Below, piece by piece: positions 1 to 8,703 of a DNA stretch of 64,000 nt. This stretch comes from an uncultured Muribaculaceae bacterium (GTDB taxonomy: Bacteria; Bacteroidota; Bacteroidia; Bacteroidales; Muribaculaceae). The notes beneath the pieces are model-generated. The model was not told the DNA's origin. It worked only from the letters and a program-made list of their open reading frames with translations, and searched no databases. Both the position numbers and the translations under genes were made by a program. Numbering within the stretch: the stretch's first letter is position 1; each line of letters starts with the position of its first letter. Location of the stretch: positions 15,320-79,319 of the forward strand of contig CAJUKX010000011.1 of the NCBI GenBank assembly GCA_910586975.1, in the 5' to 3' direction.

Positions 1-3000
1 CGAGGTCTGATACAGAGGGTCATCGGCCTCGTCGGGCGAGAGCGAGTTGCCTTCCACACCGTTGTAGCGCTTGTAGCGGGCAAGGATGCCAAGGCGTTCC
101 TCGTCGTAGTCATATCCGCGGTAGAAGTGATAGTTATCGCCCGCAGGGTCATTGAGCGGAGAGAATTTGTCGGCTTCCATTTTGGCCAGAGCCTCGCCGC
201 TGAGCTTGCCCCTGAGCTTGTCGAGATACTGCGAGTACGACGGGAAACGATACTCGTCGGCATTGGGCAGACCGTCCAGACCCACGTCTTGTGCAAGACG
301 CGCGTTGGTGGCATTGTCGAATGAGTATGTGAGCGAGTTCTGCGAGCTTACACGTCCCCAAACCGTCTCTTGGAGATACTGGTCATTGCCGTCGACCGGT
401 ATACCGTTTTCGTAACTTTTGAGGCCGTCCTTGAGTATGTCCTCTGAGAGTTCGCCGAAATTCAGATAGAGGTCGCCGCCCTCGTAGTTGGGATTGTTGG
501 GGTCGAGGAAGGGATTGAGCAGCCAGAACTGCACGTATTCGATGTTTGACTGTTCGAAGTTGGTATTATCCATCTTGCGCATGATACCTCCCCAGCGCTT
601 TTCAGGCGTGAGCAGGTTGCCGTCAGAGTCTATACCGTCGGCATCGAGGTTATAGGGTCCGCGCTCGGTGGGATAGAACGAAAGGTTGAGGGTCTGTATA
701 TAGTTGCTTTCACCGTATTTCAGGTCGCGGCCGGGGAAAATTTCGGCAGAAGTGACTTCGCGCACGTATGGATTTGAGAGCTGGTCGAGGTCGCTTTTGA
801 TGTAGCCCGGGGCAAGCGATGAATTTCGCGAAGTGAACATACGGTCGATATAGTACCAGTTGAGCAGGGCGCGGTTTTTGCCATAGTCCACATTGTTGCT
901 CAAAGCGGCCTCGGGGAAAAGCGCATCCTTGGAGCCGTCGTACGGCGTGGATGCCAGGAACCATGCGTAGGGCGAGCGCAAGTCTATGCCGGTCTGTGTG
1001 GATTCAAAGTCGTCTACATAACTCGAACCTTTGTTTGAACCGCTCTTCTGCTGATGTGGCAGCAGCTTGGCGTATTCTGCAGTAAGGCTCAGGTGCGAGG
1101 GCTGTGTGGCCGTGACGGTCGGTATCTTGTTGAGCAGATTGGTGAGCCACATGAAGTCTTTGTTATAGCTCAGATTGAAGCCCAGCATGGTGTTGTTGAC
1201 TATTTCATCGCCTATATTCACCTTCTCGGTCAAGGATTTCTCTGAGAAATGCAGTACCGTGGCTCCAAGGTTGAAGTCTTTGTTGAATTGATATTGCATA
1301 TCGAGGCCGAGCAGACTCTTGCGTTGCATGGAGAACAGCGACTGGTTTTCGAGCGTCACCGACACACTCTGGCCCGAGTCGATGATAGACTGGTTGGTAA
1401 TGGTGACTATACCCATGGCATAGTCCACGGTATAGTCTGAGTTTTCGGTGAGCTGTACGCCGCCGGCCATCACTATGACCGATCCGCGAGGCACGTTCAT
1501 GGCGTTAAGGCGTATCTGTGAGCCGGCCGACGCCTGGTATTCACCTGTGAGTATGAACTTGTTCTTGTCGGCAAACTGACGCGCCACCGTGAGTGTGGAG
1601 TCGTACAGTTCCTCGTACACGTAGTTATCGGCCAGCACGTCATTGTTGATTTTGGCGCGCAAGTGCTTGCCGAAGGGTTCCACAACGGGGAATATCACCT
1701 TTCCCTGTGCCGGCAGTATGGTGTAGCCGTCGATGAAGTCGAAGAAGCCGTCGGGATTGCTCTCCTGATTGGAGTCGATGCGGTCGAGGTTCATCACCTG
1801 CAGCAGCGACTGGTTGTTCAGCCCCGGCACGGGCAGGTAGTTGATCTGTGTGCCGGTGGTGTCGCTCAGATACTTGATATTGAGTTTGAAATTGCTTTTC
1901 TGAATCTGATATCCGCCCAGAGGATAGACGTTTTTCATCATGAGGTCCCACATAGGCTCGGAGGTCGACGCCGTGGTTGATTTGAGCATCTTCACATATA
2001 GCGACTGGTCGGTGGTGGGGATGTCCGACGAAAATTCACCCACCTGATACACCTGACCGCGGTATGTGTATTCAAAAGCCACACCGAGCACTTCGTCGGC
2101 ATTGAGAGCCGATTTTATAGAGATATAGCCCAGGGTGGAGTTGAGGGTATATTCAGAAGAATTGAGCAGTCGTGCGCTCTCCACTTTCTCAAATGATGTA
2201 CCGCCTATGATTCCGTAGGTTTGCAGCGGCTCAAGGGCCTGAGTAACGGTATTTATATTTCGCGCTCCGGGGTAATCGTTCTTGATGACTGTCAACAGGT
2301 TGTTTGAGCTGTTTGACGGATTGGCCTGGGCGGGGTTTGGCTGCCAGTAGTCACTCGAAAGCACACGGTTTTCACCAAGGTCCTGCCATGCCACTATGTT
2401 GCGCGACTGCTCGTAGTTGCCGCGCTTGTTGGTAACCCATACCTCTATGCGGGTAATGCTCACGCCCGAACTTACAAAGGGGAGCTTTGAGGCGAAGGTA
2501 TCGTAGTTGTCGCGGAAGTACTGCGCCAGGAAATAGTGGCGGTTCTGGTCATATTGGTCGGCATTTACAGTGAAGGTGGTGGTCTGCACGCCGCCCTTGG
2601 TATTCACGGTCTTCGACTCTGAATTCTGCTGCGAAACGAGTCCGGTGACAGTAAGTTTGCCGAACTGCAGCTTGGCCTTTACACCAAACAGGGCTGTTGA
2701 CCCGCGTATGAGCGATGATCCTGTAGTCATTGACACATTACCGGCCTCGATATTCTTTACAATATCATCTTCCTCGCCTTCATAAGCCAGTTTAAGATTC
2801 TGGGAGTCGAAAGCAAAGGTAGCATCGGTGTTATATGTCATATTGAATTTCAAGCGATTACCTACGCTTGCACCTACTGTGGCCTGAATCTTTTGGTCGA
2901 AGTCGAAGAATGTCTTGCGGCGCGAGTTAACCGACAGCGAGGGGTTATCGGTGAAATTGCTCTTGATACCCATGTTAACCTGCACCGAACCCTGGGTCTT

Positions 3001-3558
3001 GAGCTGCACACCTCCGGGGCCGAAAATCTTTTCGAGGGGTCCCAGGGCGAAATTCATATCGAATATATTGAAGGGCTGTTTTTCAGTCTTTTCAATCACC
3101 AGCCCCATGTTGCGGTCGCGGTAATACTGCTGCATCGAGCGGCGCAACTGCCAGTCGTTGTACTGCTGCGCCGTGAGTAGAAAGGGCGTGGCAATGTCCA
3201 CGTCGCCCAACTTGGTACGCACTATGTAGCAACCGGTTGCGGGGTCATACTCTGCCTCGGTCTTGATATTTGACGGAGTGGCCAGATCGTAGCCGAGTTC
3301 ATCGCGCATGAGGTCTTCATAGCTCTGCGGCACAGTCTGCTGTACCGGAAAGGGCATCATTGCCGAGTCGGCAAGATTGACAAGCGGATTTCCGGGATAT
3401 CCGGCCGGCGGCGGAGGTGTGATCTGTGGAGTATAGTATTGGGCCGAAGTCAGCAAAGGCAACACAAAGACCATACCCACGGTCACCGTCAGGGCGACCG
3501 CGCGTAAGATATTGAGATATAGTGGAGTAAGAAGTCTTGTGACGTTCGGTTTAATCAT
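1..3558 (-). CDS. sprA: SprA/Sov, type IX secretion outer-membrane translocon (N-terminal half, runs off left edge)
   Basis: SprA (Sov) is the giant outer-membrane barrel through which the type IX secretion system of Bacteroidota exports its cargo. Translating the minus strand from the ATG at 3558 gives 1,186 open codons up to the window edge; family members are about 2,400 residues, so roughly the N-terminal half is present. A hydrophobic signal segment ends near LLTSAQ (about residue 35) and is followed by a proline-rich linker. The early conserved block includes VNSRRKTFFDFDQKIQ and KNIEAGNVSM, and the last visible residues include YNGVEGNS, all typical of SprA. The start codon overlaps the ruvA stop as ATGA, so sprA is the last visible gene of the phosphatase-kinase-ruvA-sprA transcript. 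I am sure of the family; completeness cannot be judged. Confidence 0.93.
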   Translation of the reverse strand, partial: MIKPNVTRLLTPLYLNILRAVALTVTVGMVFVLPLLTSAQYYTPQITPPPPAGYPGNPLVNLADSAMMPFPVQQTVPQSYEDLMRDELGYDLATPSNIKTEAEYDPATGCYIVRTKLGDVDIATPFLLTAQQYNDWQLRRSMQQYYRDRNMGLVIEKTEKQPFNIFDMNFALGPLEKIFGPGGVQLKTQGSVQVNMGIKSNFTDNPSLSVNSRRKTFFDFDQKIQATVGASVGNRLKFNMTYNTDATFAFDSQNLKLAYEGEEDDIVKNIEAGNVSMTTGSSLIRGSTALFGVKAKLQFGKLTVTGLVSQQNSESKTVNTKGGVQTTTFTVNADQYDQNRHYFLAQYFRDNYDTFASKLPFVSSGVSITRIEVWVTNKRGNYEQSRNIVAWQDLGENRVLSSDYWQPNPAQANPSNSSNNLLTVIKNDYPGARNINTVTQALEPLQTYGIIGGTSFEKVESARLLNSSEYTLNSTLGYISIKSALNADEVLGVAFEYTYRGQVYQVGEFSSDIPTTDQSLYVKMLKSTTASTSEPMWDLMMKNVYPLGGYQIQKSNFKLNIKYLSDTTGTQINYLPVPGLNNQSLLQVMNLDRIDSNQESNPDGFFDFIDGYTILPAQGKVIFPVVEPFGKHLRAKINNDVLADNYVYEELYDSTLTVARQFADKNKFILTGEYQASAGSQIRLNAMNVPRGSVIVMAGGVQLTENSDYTVDYAMGIVTITNQSIIDSGQSVSVTLENQSLFSMQRKSLLGLDMQYQFNKDFNLGATVLHFSEKSLTEKVNIGDEIVNNTMLGFNLSYNKDFMWLTNLLNKIPTVTATQPSHLSLTAEYAKLLPHQQKSGSNKGSSYVDDFESTQTGIDLRSPYAWFLASTPYDGSKDALFPEAALSNNVDYGKNRALLNWYYIDRMFTSRNSSLAPGYIKSDLDQLSNPYVREVTSAEIFPGRDLKYGESNYIQTLNLSFYPTERGPYNLDADGIDSDGNLLTPEKRWGGIMRKMDNTNFEQSNIEYVQFWLLNPFLDPNNPNYEGGDLYLNFGELSEDILKDGLKSYENGIPVDGNDQYLQETVWGRVSSQNSLTYSFDNATNARLAQDVGLDGLPNADEYRFPSYSQYLDKLRGKLSGEALAKMEADKFSPLNDPAGDNYHFYRGYDYDEERLGILARYKRYNGVEGNSLSPDEADDPLYQTS

Positions 3559-4145
3559 TTAATAACAGCCATCGCTTTTTTGACGGCGGCCTCGATGGTG
3601 AGCGCGGGATTCTCATCGAAAAGCTTCTGCAAAGCTTTCTGTGAGGCCTGACGCTGGAATCCGAGGATAACCAGTGCTTCGAGCGCTTCTTCAAAGGCCG
3701 AAGACATAAGCGGCGATGACTTCTCTAATAACGTATTGGGGTCGGCTTTTATTTTATCCTTAAGGTCAACAATTATACGTTCTGCGGTCTTGGCACCTAT
3801 ACCTTTAACACTTTTTAGGCGTTTGGTATCGCCCGTGGCTATGACTGAGCGCAAATCTGATGCCGGAATTGATGACAATATCATTCTTGCCGACCCTGCT
3901 CCAACGCCCGACACTCCTATAAGGGCGCGGAAAAGTTCGCGCTCCTCGGCGTCGATAAATCCATAGAGCACCCACGCGTCTTCACGAATCGCCTCATGCA
4001 CCAGCAGGCGCGCATCTGTGGCATTTTCGAGTTTGCTGAAAGTGGGAAGGGTGATATTGAGCAGAAAACCCACACCCGAAGCGGTTTCGATGACAACGGT
4101 GGCCGGATTGATATCGCTTATCGTTCCTTTTATTGACTCTATCAT
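3555..4145 (-). CDS. ruvA: Holliday junction branch-migration protein RuvA
   Basis: RuvA binds four-way DNA junctions as a tetramer and loads the RuvB motor onto them during recombinational repair. The 196 residues are full length for the family. The N-terminal OB-fold starts MIESIKGTI, two helix-hairpin-helix motifs follow (GVSGVGAGSARMIL near residue 78 and VKGIGAKTAERII near residue 113), and a flexible acidic linker leads to the small C-terminal RuvB-binding domain. It lies 6 bases after the BadF-type kinase gene and its stop codon overlaps the sprA start by 4 bases, so translation of the two is probably coupled. ruvB and ruvC are not in this window, which is usual for Bacteroidota. Confidence 0.97.
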   Translation of the reverse strand: MIESIKGTISDINPATVVIETASGVGFLLNITLPTFSKLENATDARLLVHEAIREDAWVLYGFIDAEERELFRALIGVSGVGAGSARMILSSIPASDLRSVIATGDTKRLKSVKGIGAKTAERIIVDLKDKIKADPNTLLEKSSPLMSSAFEEALEALVILGFQRQASQKALQKLFDENPALTIEAAVKKAMAVIK

Positions 4146-4151
4146 GATGCG

Positions 4152-4988
4152 TCAACTCTCTGAGTGATATTCCACCAGTCCGGGCATGGAATTGGGAATA
4201 ATTTTGGCAATCTTGGCTCCAAAATCCTCGGCTGCACGCTCAAGCACACTCTGGAATGAAACCGCGGTCGACCCTACGAAGCACAGCGGATTGTTCTTGT
4301 AGTCGTAAGCCTTGATATTGCGGTTGAAGAAACTCATGAAACCGTCGTACACAAGCTTGTATACGTATGGATTTGAGAGATTGTCGGCCAGGAACGGGGC
4401 AAAACGGGCCAGCGAGCGCGAGGGTAAGGAATTGGTATATACCTCGTCCATCAGTATGTTCTGGTTGACGTTGAAAGCCGCCAGAAACTGTGTCTTGATA
4501 TCGGCCGGGGCTATGCCTTTGAGCACATCGGCGATGAGTCGCTTGCCCATATATGCGCTTGAGCCTTCGTCGCCGAGGATAAATCCCAGCGGCGGCACAT
4601 TCTTCACTATTTCCTCGCCGTCGTAATAGCAGGAGTTTGAACCGGTGCCTATGATGCAGGCCAATCCGGGTTTGCGTACCAGCAGGCCGCGTGCAGCCCC
4701 GAGCAAGTCGCTCTCCACAGTCACCGGTGTGCGGAACTGAGCCACCAGCGACGACTCCATGATTTTGTTTTTCTCCTTGTTGGCGCATCCGGCACCATAG
4801 AAATAAACATGGTCGCAACGACGGCGGAAAAATGCTTCGGGTAGTTCGAGACGTATACTGTGTGACAATTCGCGGCGGGTCTGGAAGTACGGATTCAGAC
4901 CGGTGGTGAACGCGTGTTCCACCACTTCCTTACCGTCGACGATAGTCCATTCAGTACGAGTGCTGCTGCTCTCTGCTATTACTTTCAT
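4152..4988 (-). CDS. BadF/BadG-type ATPase, N-acetylglucosamine kinase-like
   Basis: A 278-residue protein of the BadF/BadG/BcrA ATPase (actin-fold) family, whose members near this position are usually annotated as N-acetylglucosamine kinases that phosphorylate amino sugars in the cytoplasm. The phosphate-2 loop GTGSNS is clear near residue 107, followed by the typical GFILGDEGSSAYMGKRL segment and, near the C-terminus, a GSTA motif. The phosphate-1 loop, which in most relatives reads ADSGSTKTDW, here reads AESSSTRTEW (residues 5-14), with conservative changes at the Asp, Gly and Lys positions. The gene follows the PHP phosphatase by 6 bases and precedes ruvA by 6. Family is secure; substrate is inferred and activity is uncertain because of the altered loop. 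Confidence 0.85.
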   Translation of the reverse strand: MKVIAESSSTRTEWTIVDGKEVVEHAFTTGLNPYFQTRRELSHSIRLELPEAFFRRRCDHVYFYGAGCANKEKNKIMESSLVAQFRTPVTVESDLLGAARGLLVRKPGLACIIGTGSNSCYYDGEEIVKNVPPLGFILGDEGSSAYMGKRLIADVLKGIAPADIKTQFLAAFNVNQNILMDEVYTNSLPSRSLARFAPFLADNLSNPYVYKLVYDGFMSFFNRNIKAYDYKNNPLCFVGSTAVSFQSVLERAAEDFGAKIAKIIPNSMPGLVEYHSES

Positions 4989-4994
4989 GATTGT

Positions 4995-5729
4995 TTATAT
5001 TAGTTCATTTCCGATCTTGCCATCGAGAGCCGCGCGATGACGCAGATAATCTTTTGATGCAAGATAGCGGTTGATTGACTCAAGGTGCGAGCTGCGGTGA
5101 AGGTCGGTGCCCACATAGTCCACCATTCCCTTTTCAATCAGATATTCGGCAAAACGCTTCTCATCGCGGCCATAGTGTCCGGCCAGACTCAGAATATTGA
5201 TTTGGAATGCTGTACCGGCATTGTGTATAGTGGTATAGCGGTCTTTTTTGCCGTAATAATATGAATATCGCTCGGGATGGACGAGTATGGGACGATAACC
5301 CTTGACCTGAAGGTCAAACAGAACCTGGTCGAGATTCCACGGTTCAAGCATAAACGAGTTCTCTACAAGGAGTCGGTTGCCCGGAAGCACCATCAGTGTA
5401 CCGTCCTTGAAGTTCTGCATAAACAGGTCGTCAATGCGATTCTCAGCCGAATGACCCAGTATGATGGAATTGCCTCTGCGGCTTAGTTCGGCCTGCAATT
5501 CGTCAAGAGCCTTGTCGGCGGTTTCCTTGGTATTTGGAAACACCTGATCGGTGACGTGAGGCGATGCGAAGATGCGTTCAATGCCCATTTCCTGCATGCC
5601 TTCAATCAATGCCACAGAAGTCTCGACATCGGGCGAACCGTCGTCGATACCGGGCAATATATGGCAATGTATATCGGTCTTGAAAAATAATTTTTCGGGT
5701 GTCGACCTACGAGAAAAAAAATTAAACAT
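4995..5729 (-). CDS. PHP-domain tyrosine-protein phosphatase, CpsB/YwqE-like
   Basis: A 244-residue PHP-superfamily protein of the CpsB/CapC/YwqE type. In Gram-positive bacteria these are manganese-dependent phosphatases that remove phosphate from the tyrosine kinases controlling capsule polymerisation. The first metal site DIHCHILPGIDDG occupies residues 19-31 (His21, His23), ASPHVT is near residue 55, VHPERY near residue 152 and GTDLHRSSH near residue 209, so all the metal-binding positions appear to be present. It is the promoter-proximal gene of the operon leading to sprA. No tyrosine kinase or capsule locus is adjacent; a sugar transferase lies at about 25 kb. Phosphatase function is inferred from family membership. 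Confidence 0.87.
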   Translation of the reverse strand: MFNFFSRRSTPEKLFFKTDIHCHILPGIDDGSPDVETSVALIEGMQEMGIERIFASPHVTDQVFPNTKETADKALDELQAELSRRGNSIILGHSAENRIDDLFMQNFKDGTLMVLPGNRLLVENSFMLEPWNLDQVLFDLQVKGYRPILVHPERYSYYYGKKDRYTTIHNAGTAFQINILSLAGHYGRDEKRFAEYLIEKGMVDYVGTDLHRSSHLESINRYLASKDYLRHRAALDGKIGNELI

Positions 5730-5755
5730 TGAATAATAATCTAAGAATGCGAATG

Positions 5756-5787
5756 CAAAGTTACAAAAAATAGAGCCACTTTACAAT
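5756..5787 (-). promoter_or_regulatory. Bacteroidota-type promoter for the phosphatase-ruvA-sprA operon
   Basis: Read on the minus strand, a TAACTTTG -7 box (plus-strand 5756-5763) is preceded at 20 bases by ATTG (5784-5787), close to the TTTG -33 element. The predicted start of transcription lies about 20 bases upstream of the phosphatase ATG. Confidence 0.6.
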
Positions 5788-5840
5788 TTTTAGGCTCATA
5801 AAAGAAAAACAATTATCCCTGGCAAAATGTCTTTATAGAA

Positions 5841-5845
5841 GGAGG
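5841..5845 (+). promoter_or_regulatory. Strong Shine-Dalgarno sequence of the GNAT gene
   Basis: GGAGG within AGAAGGAGGACG, 7 bases before the ATG. Neighbouring genes lack comparable sites, as is normal in Bacteroidota, so this one stands out. Confidence 0.6.
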
Positions 5846-5852
5846 ACGTAAT

Positions 5853-6905
5853 ATGCACAAATACGATTTCAAAAAGCTGTTTTGCGAGGTATTTCCCACT
5901 TCTGAGGAATGGACACGCTGGTTTTTCGACTCTGTGGTAGACGAAAACGATCTGCTCGGCATCGAAAACGAGGGCCGCACGGTATCGGCACTGATGATTA
6001 ATTCATACCCCTTTGTATATCAAGGCTCTACCCTGCCATCGTCGTATATCTCGTGCGTGGCCACCACCCGCAGTCAGCGAGGGCGCGGACTTATGAGCGA
6101 GCTGATGCACAGCGCCTTGATTGCCTCAGCCGAGCGCGGCGACGCCTTTGCCACTCTTATACCGGCAAGCCGACGCCTGTACTTTTTCTATGATAAATTC
6201 GGATTCTCCACAGTATTCTACATAGACGAGAAACGATATACCTCGCTCCACACCTTTGACGTGCATGACGGCTACAGCGAGGTGGATCCGGACTACGACA
6301 TGTTTCACCGGCTTGAGATGCGTCGTGCATGCGGTGTGATACACGACCGGCTGCGCTACTCGCAGATTGTGACCGACCTGCAAATAGACAAAGGCATCAT
6401 AGTAGCCGTGAGCGACGGAGCAGGCAACGAAGCAATGGCATTTGCCGAGGTGGGCAGCGAGATACATGTGCTCGACCTGCCGGCTTCATCGCCCGAGGCA
6501 GAAGAAGCCGTATTGGGCGTATTGCGCGCCAAAGCCGGCGAAAAGTCCATCATCGTAATGGGATATCCGGCTCAGGTGGCTTCGGCTGATACATACGGCG
6601 GTGCCAAACTGCGTTCACGCGCCATGCTGCGTATCATTAACGTGGAAAAAGTACTGTCGGCTCTGGCCGATGCTAATCCCGATATCAGGAACATAATGCG
6701 CATACACGACCCCATAATTGCAGATAACAATGCGACATTTGAACTGCGCGGCGGCACATGCAAGCGCATCGACCCCGACGACCGCCACATCGACCTTGAC
6801 GTAAGCATCGACGTACTGGCCCGAGTGCTGTTCTCCGCACCCTCGGTAGGCGACATATTCGGAATTGCCACCCGCCGCCCCTTCATGTCGCTGATGCTTG
6901 ATTAA
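5853..6905 (+). CDS. GNAT family N-acetyltransferase, Eis-like
   Basis: A 350-residue protein with an N-terminal GNAT fold. The acetyl-CoA pyrophosphate loop appears as RSQRGRGLMSEL near residues 73-84, and PASRRLYFFYDKFGF near residue 110 resembles motif B of the Eis/YfiQ-like group. The C-terminal half (residues ~240-350: LRIINVEKVLSALA, then FELRGG) looks like the sterol-carrier-like domain seen in Eis-type enzymes. These acetylate small molecules or peptides; no substrate can be given. The gene stands alone, divergent from the phosphatase operon. Unusually for this phylum it has a perfect GGAGG at 5841-5845, 7 bases before the ATG, which fixes the start. Confidence 0.85.
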   Translation: MHKYDFKKLFCEVFPTSEEWTRWFFDSVVDENDLLGIENEGRTVSALMINSYPFVYQGSTLPSSYISCVATTRSQRGRGLMSELMHSALIASAERGDAFATLIPASRRLYFFYDKFGFSTVFYIDEKRYTSLHTFDVHDGYSEVDPDYDMFHRLEMRRACGVIHDRLRYSQIVTDLQIDKGIIVAVSDGAGNEAMAFAEVGSEIHVLDLPASSPEAEEAVLGVLRAKAGEKSIIVMGYPAQVASADTYGGAKLRSRAMLRIINVEKVLSALADANPDIRNIMRIHDPIIADNNATFELRGGTCKRIDPDDRHIDLDVSIDVLARVLFSAPSVGDIFGIATRRPFMSLMLD

Positions 6906-6930
6906 TTTCCAACTATATGCGGTGTGAGTT

Positions 6931-7153
6931 GTTATAAGAGTGTATTTACTTTTAACTCGCGTTAAGGCTGAGAGAATTTTTTGAATGATTTTCGCAAGTT
7001 GAAGATGGAGCATAGCGAGCTATGCGACTGATGAAACTTGGCGGAAAGCATCAAAAAAGGCCTCAGGATTAATGCGAAACTCTTGAAATAAATACATTCT
7101 TTATTTAAAACTTAAATCGTGTGTTAAAAGTAAACCCACTCTAAGTATATAAC
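6931..7153. repeat. MITE/REP-like palindromic element, divergent copy
   Basis: The gap between the GNAT gene and the small membrane-protein gene is almost wholly one imperfect palindrome. Arms of about 25 bases (6937-6961 and 7118-7142) are inverted copies, both reading AGAGTG..TTTACTTTTAAC. Inside, a second pair (6974-6995 against 7051-7068, TTTTTTGAATGATTTTCGC-like) and CAAGTT/AACTTG pair up, and the centre is a perfect hairpin, CATAGC-GA-GCTATG (7011-7024), preceded directly by GGAG. The core layout GATGGAG-hairpin-GACTGATGAA matches the two copies at 20114 and 24126 although the arms differ. It has no coding capacity. It may be a non-autonomous mobile element, and it also supplies the leader of the downstream gene. 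Confidence 0.65.
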
Positions 7154-7170
7154 GTAAAAACTAAACGATT

Positions 7171-7392
7171 ATGAGTAAACATGGAACAGATGTGGCAATA
7201 GGAGTTTTGAGTGCCTTTGCCGTATGTCTGATTATCGCCATTGTGGCTATTCTTTCTTTTGGCCCTGCCGAAGGCGAAAGGCTCAATTATCAAGTTGATG
7301 ACAATGAAACTGCCATCGAAAATACCATGGACTATGGAATGAGAATCGCCCCTGAGAGCGCATATTTCCTTGAAGTTGACGTAGTGGAATAA
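7171..7392 (+). CDS. Small single-pass membrane protein of unknown function
   Basis: A 73-residue ORF starting MSKHGTDVAIGVLSAF. Residues 8-30 form one strongly hydrophobic helix (GVLSAFAVCLIIAIVAILSF), followed by an acidic C-terminal tail (NYQVDDNETAIEN, ending EVDVVE). No cysteine pairs, lipobox or known domain is visible. It stands alone between the palindromic element and convergent recX, whose stop codon is 4 bases away. The codon use and sensible membrane-protein layout argue that it is real, but I recognise no family and propose no function. Confidence 0.55.
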   Translation: MSKHGTDVAIGVLSAFAVCLIIAIVAILSFGPAEGERLNYQVDDNETAIENTMDYGMRIAPESAYFLEVDVVE

Positions 7393-7396
7393 TCCC

Positions 7397-7870
7397 TTAT
7401 TTCCTTAATTCACGGGCGACCAGGTCGGGTTCAAATCCACGCGAGACGGCGAAGCGAAACAGCTTTGTCCGTCCCTCGTATGTATCTGCGTCGGCCAGTG
7501 TGCGACGTTTTGAATCGAGAGCCCGTCGCAGGCTTTCGATATATTTTTCATCGTCGTATTCGTCGAGGGCTTCATTTATGATATCGCGAGCCACGCGCTT
7601 CTGATACAAGCCCATGGCAACCTTGCGCTTACCCCATTTTGAGAATTCTATCTTATAGCGCACGTATATACGCGCAAACCGTGCATCGTCTATAAAACGT
7701 GCCTTTATCATTGCGCTGACTATGCGGTCGGCCTCATCGGGGTATATACCCCATTTTATCAATTTCTGACGTATCTCGCCTGCCGAATGTTCGGCACGGG
7801 CGCACAGTTCCTCTGCCTTGATTTGCGCATCGCGGGGAGTGATAGGTTTCTTTGGTTTCATCGCCGGCAA
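7397..7870 (-). CDS. recX: Regulatory protein RecX
   Basis: RecX binds RecA filaments and limits their extension, tuning recombination and the SOS response. The 157-residue protein has the three-helix repeats of the family: RAEHSAGEIRQKL near residue 25, then the conserved FIDDARFARIYVRYK near residue 60 and KWGKRKVAMGLYQKRV near residue 77, ending with a third repeat with GRTKLFRFAVSRGFEPDLV. Its start lies inside the end of prmC (13-base overlap), and it is the last gene of the yicC-to-recX transcript. recA is not in the window. Confidence 0.9.
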   Translation of the reverse strand: MPAMKPKKPITPRDAQIKAEELCARAEHSAGEIRQKLIKWGIYPDEADRIVSAMIKARFIDDARFARIYVRYKIEFSKWGKRKVAMGLYQKRVARDIINEALDEYDDEKYIESLRRALDSKRRTLADADTYEGRTKLFRFAVSRGFEPDLVARELRK

Positions 7871-8703
7871 ACTGCAAATCTGTTTTTACCGTAGGCATCC
7901 CTCGATATGTCGCAGCTGAATCCCTTCTCTGCCATCATCGAGGTCAATTGTCCGGCAAACAATGGATTTATCTCAAAATACAGGCTTCCGCCGGCGCTGA
8001 GGGCACCGAGGGCATAGTCGGCTATCGCCTTGTAGAACCGCAAGGGGTCATCGTCGGGCACAAACAATGCCTGTGCAGGCTCGTAGTCCTTTACACGCGT
8101 TTCCATGTCTTTTTTCTCATCCTCTACAATGTAAGGCGGATTAGACACTATTATGTCGTACTTCTGCGCCGGCAAGGGCAGAGGACCAAGAATGTCGGCC
8201 TTGATAAAGTTGATTTTGCACATTAGTTTGGCGGCATTCTCGCGTGCCACGTCCAGAGCATCGCCGCTGATATCCACAGCATCGACTTCGGCAAAGGGCA
8301 GTGCGCGCGACAGGGCTATGGCAATACAGCCGCTGCCTGTGCCGAGGTCGCTCACGTGCAGCCCGGTCTTGCCGCTGTTGTCATCTACAATCATATCTAC
8401 CAGCCCGGCGGTCTCGGGGCGTGGAATCAGTGTGGCCGGAGTCACCTTGAGGTCCATCCCCATGAAATGCGCCGAGCCGATAATGTATTGCGGCGGCTCA
8501 CCGGCCTTGATCTGCGATATGAAACGGCCGTAGCGGGTGATGGTCTCGGGTTCGAGCACACGGTCGCCCCTAAGAGCCAGAACCGCCGGCGTCACCCCAA
8601 GGTCATCCTCAAGCAACAGACGTGCTGTTGCCTTAGCTTCGTTTGCACCGAGCGAAGGCGACAGTTCGTCTATTATTTTTCGATATAATTCGGTTAGTGT
8701 CAT
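7858..8703 (-). CDS. prmC: Release factor glutamine methyltransferase PrmC (HemK)
   Basis: PrmC methylates the glutamine of the GGQ motif in release factors 1 and 2 using S-adenosylmethionine, which raises termination efficiency. The 281 residues contain an N-terminal helical domain, the PRPETAGLV segment near residue 92, the SAM-binding DLGTGSGCIAIAL near residue 118, and the catalytic NPPYI near residue 187. The start codon overlaps the obg stop as TAATG, indicating coupled translation. The prfA gene is not nearby. Confidence 0.95.
   Translation of the reverse strand: MTLTELYRKIIDELSPSLGANEAKATARLLLEDDLGVTPAVLALRGDRVLEPETITRYGRFISQIKAGEPPQYIIGSAHFMGMDLKVTPATLIPRPETAGLVDMIVDDNSGKTGLHVSDLGTGSGCIAIALSRALPFAEVDAVDISGDALDVARENAAKLMCKINFIKADILGPLPLPAQKYDIIVSNPPYIVEDEKKDMETRVKDYEPAQALFVPDDDPLRFYKAIADYALGALSAGGSLYFEINPLFAGQLTSMMAEKGFSCDISRDAYGKNRFAVCRR

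Noticed and set aside
1..3558. Broken or frameshifted sprA, because no long ORF ends within the window
   Set aside because: The frame stays open from the ATG at 3558 to base 1 in the regions I translated; the gene simply continues beyond the left edge.
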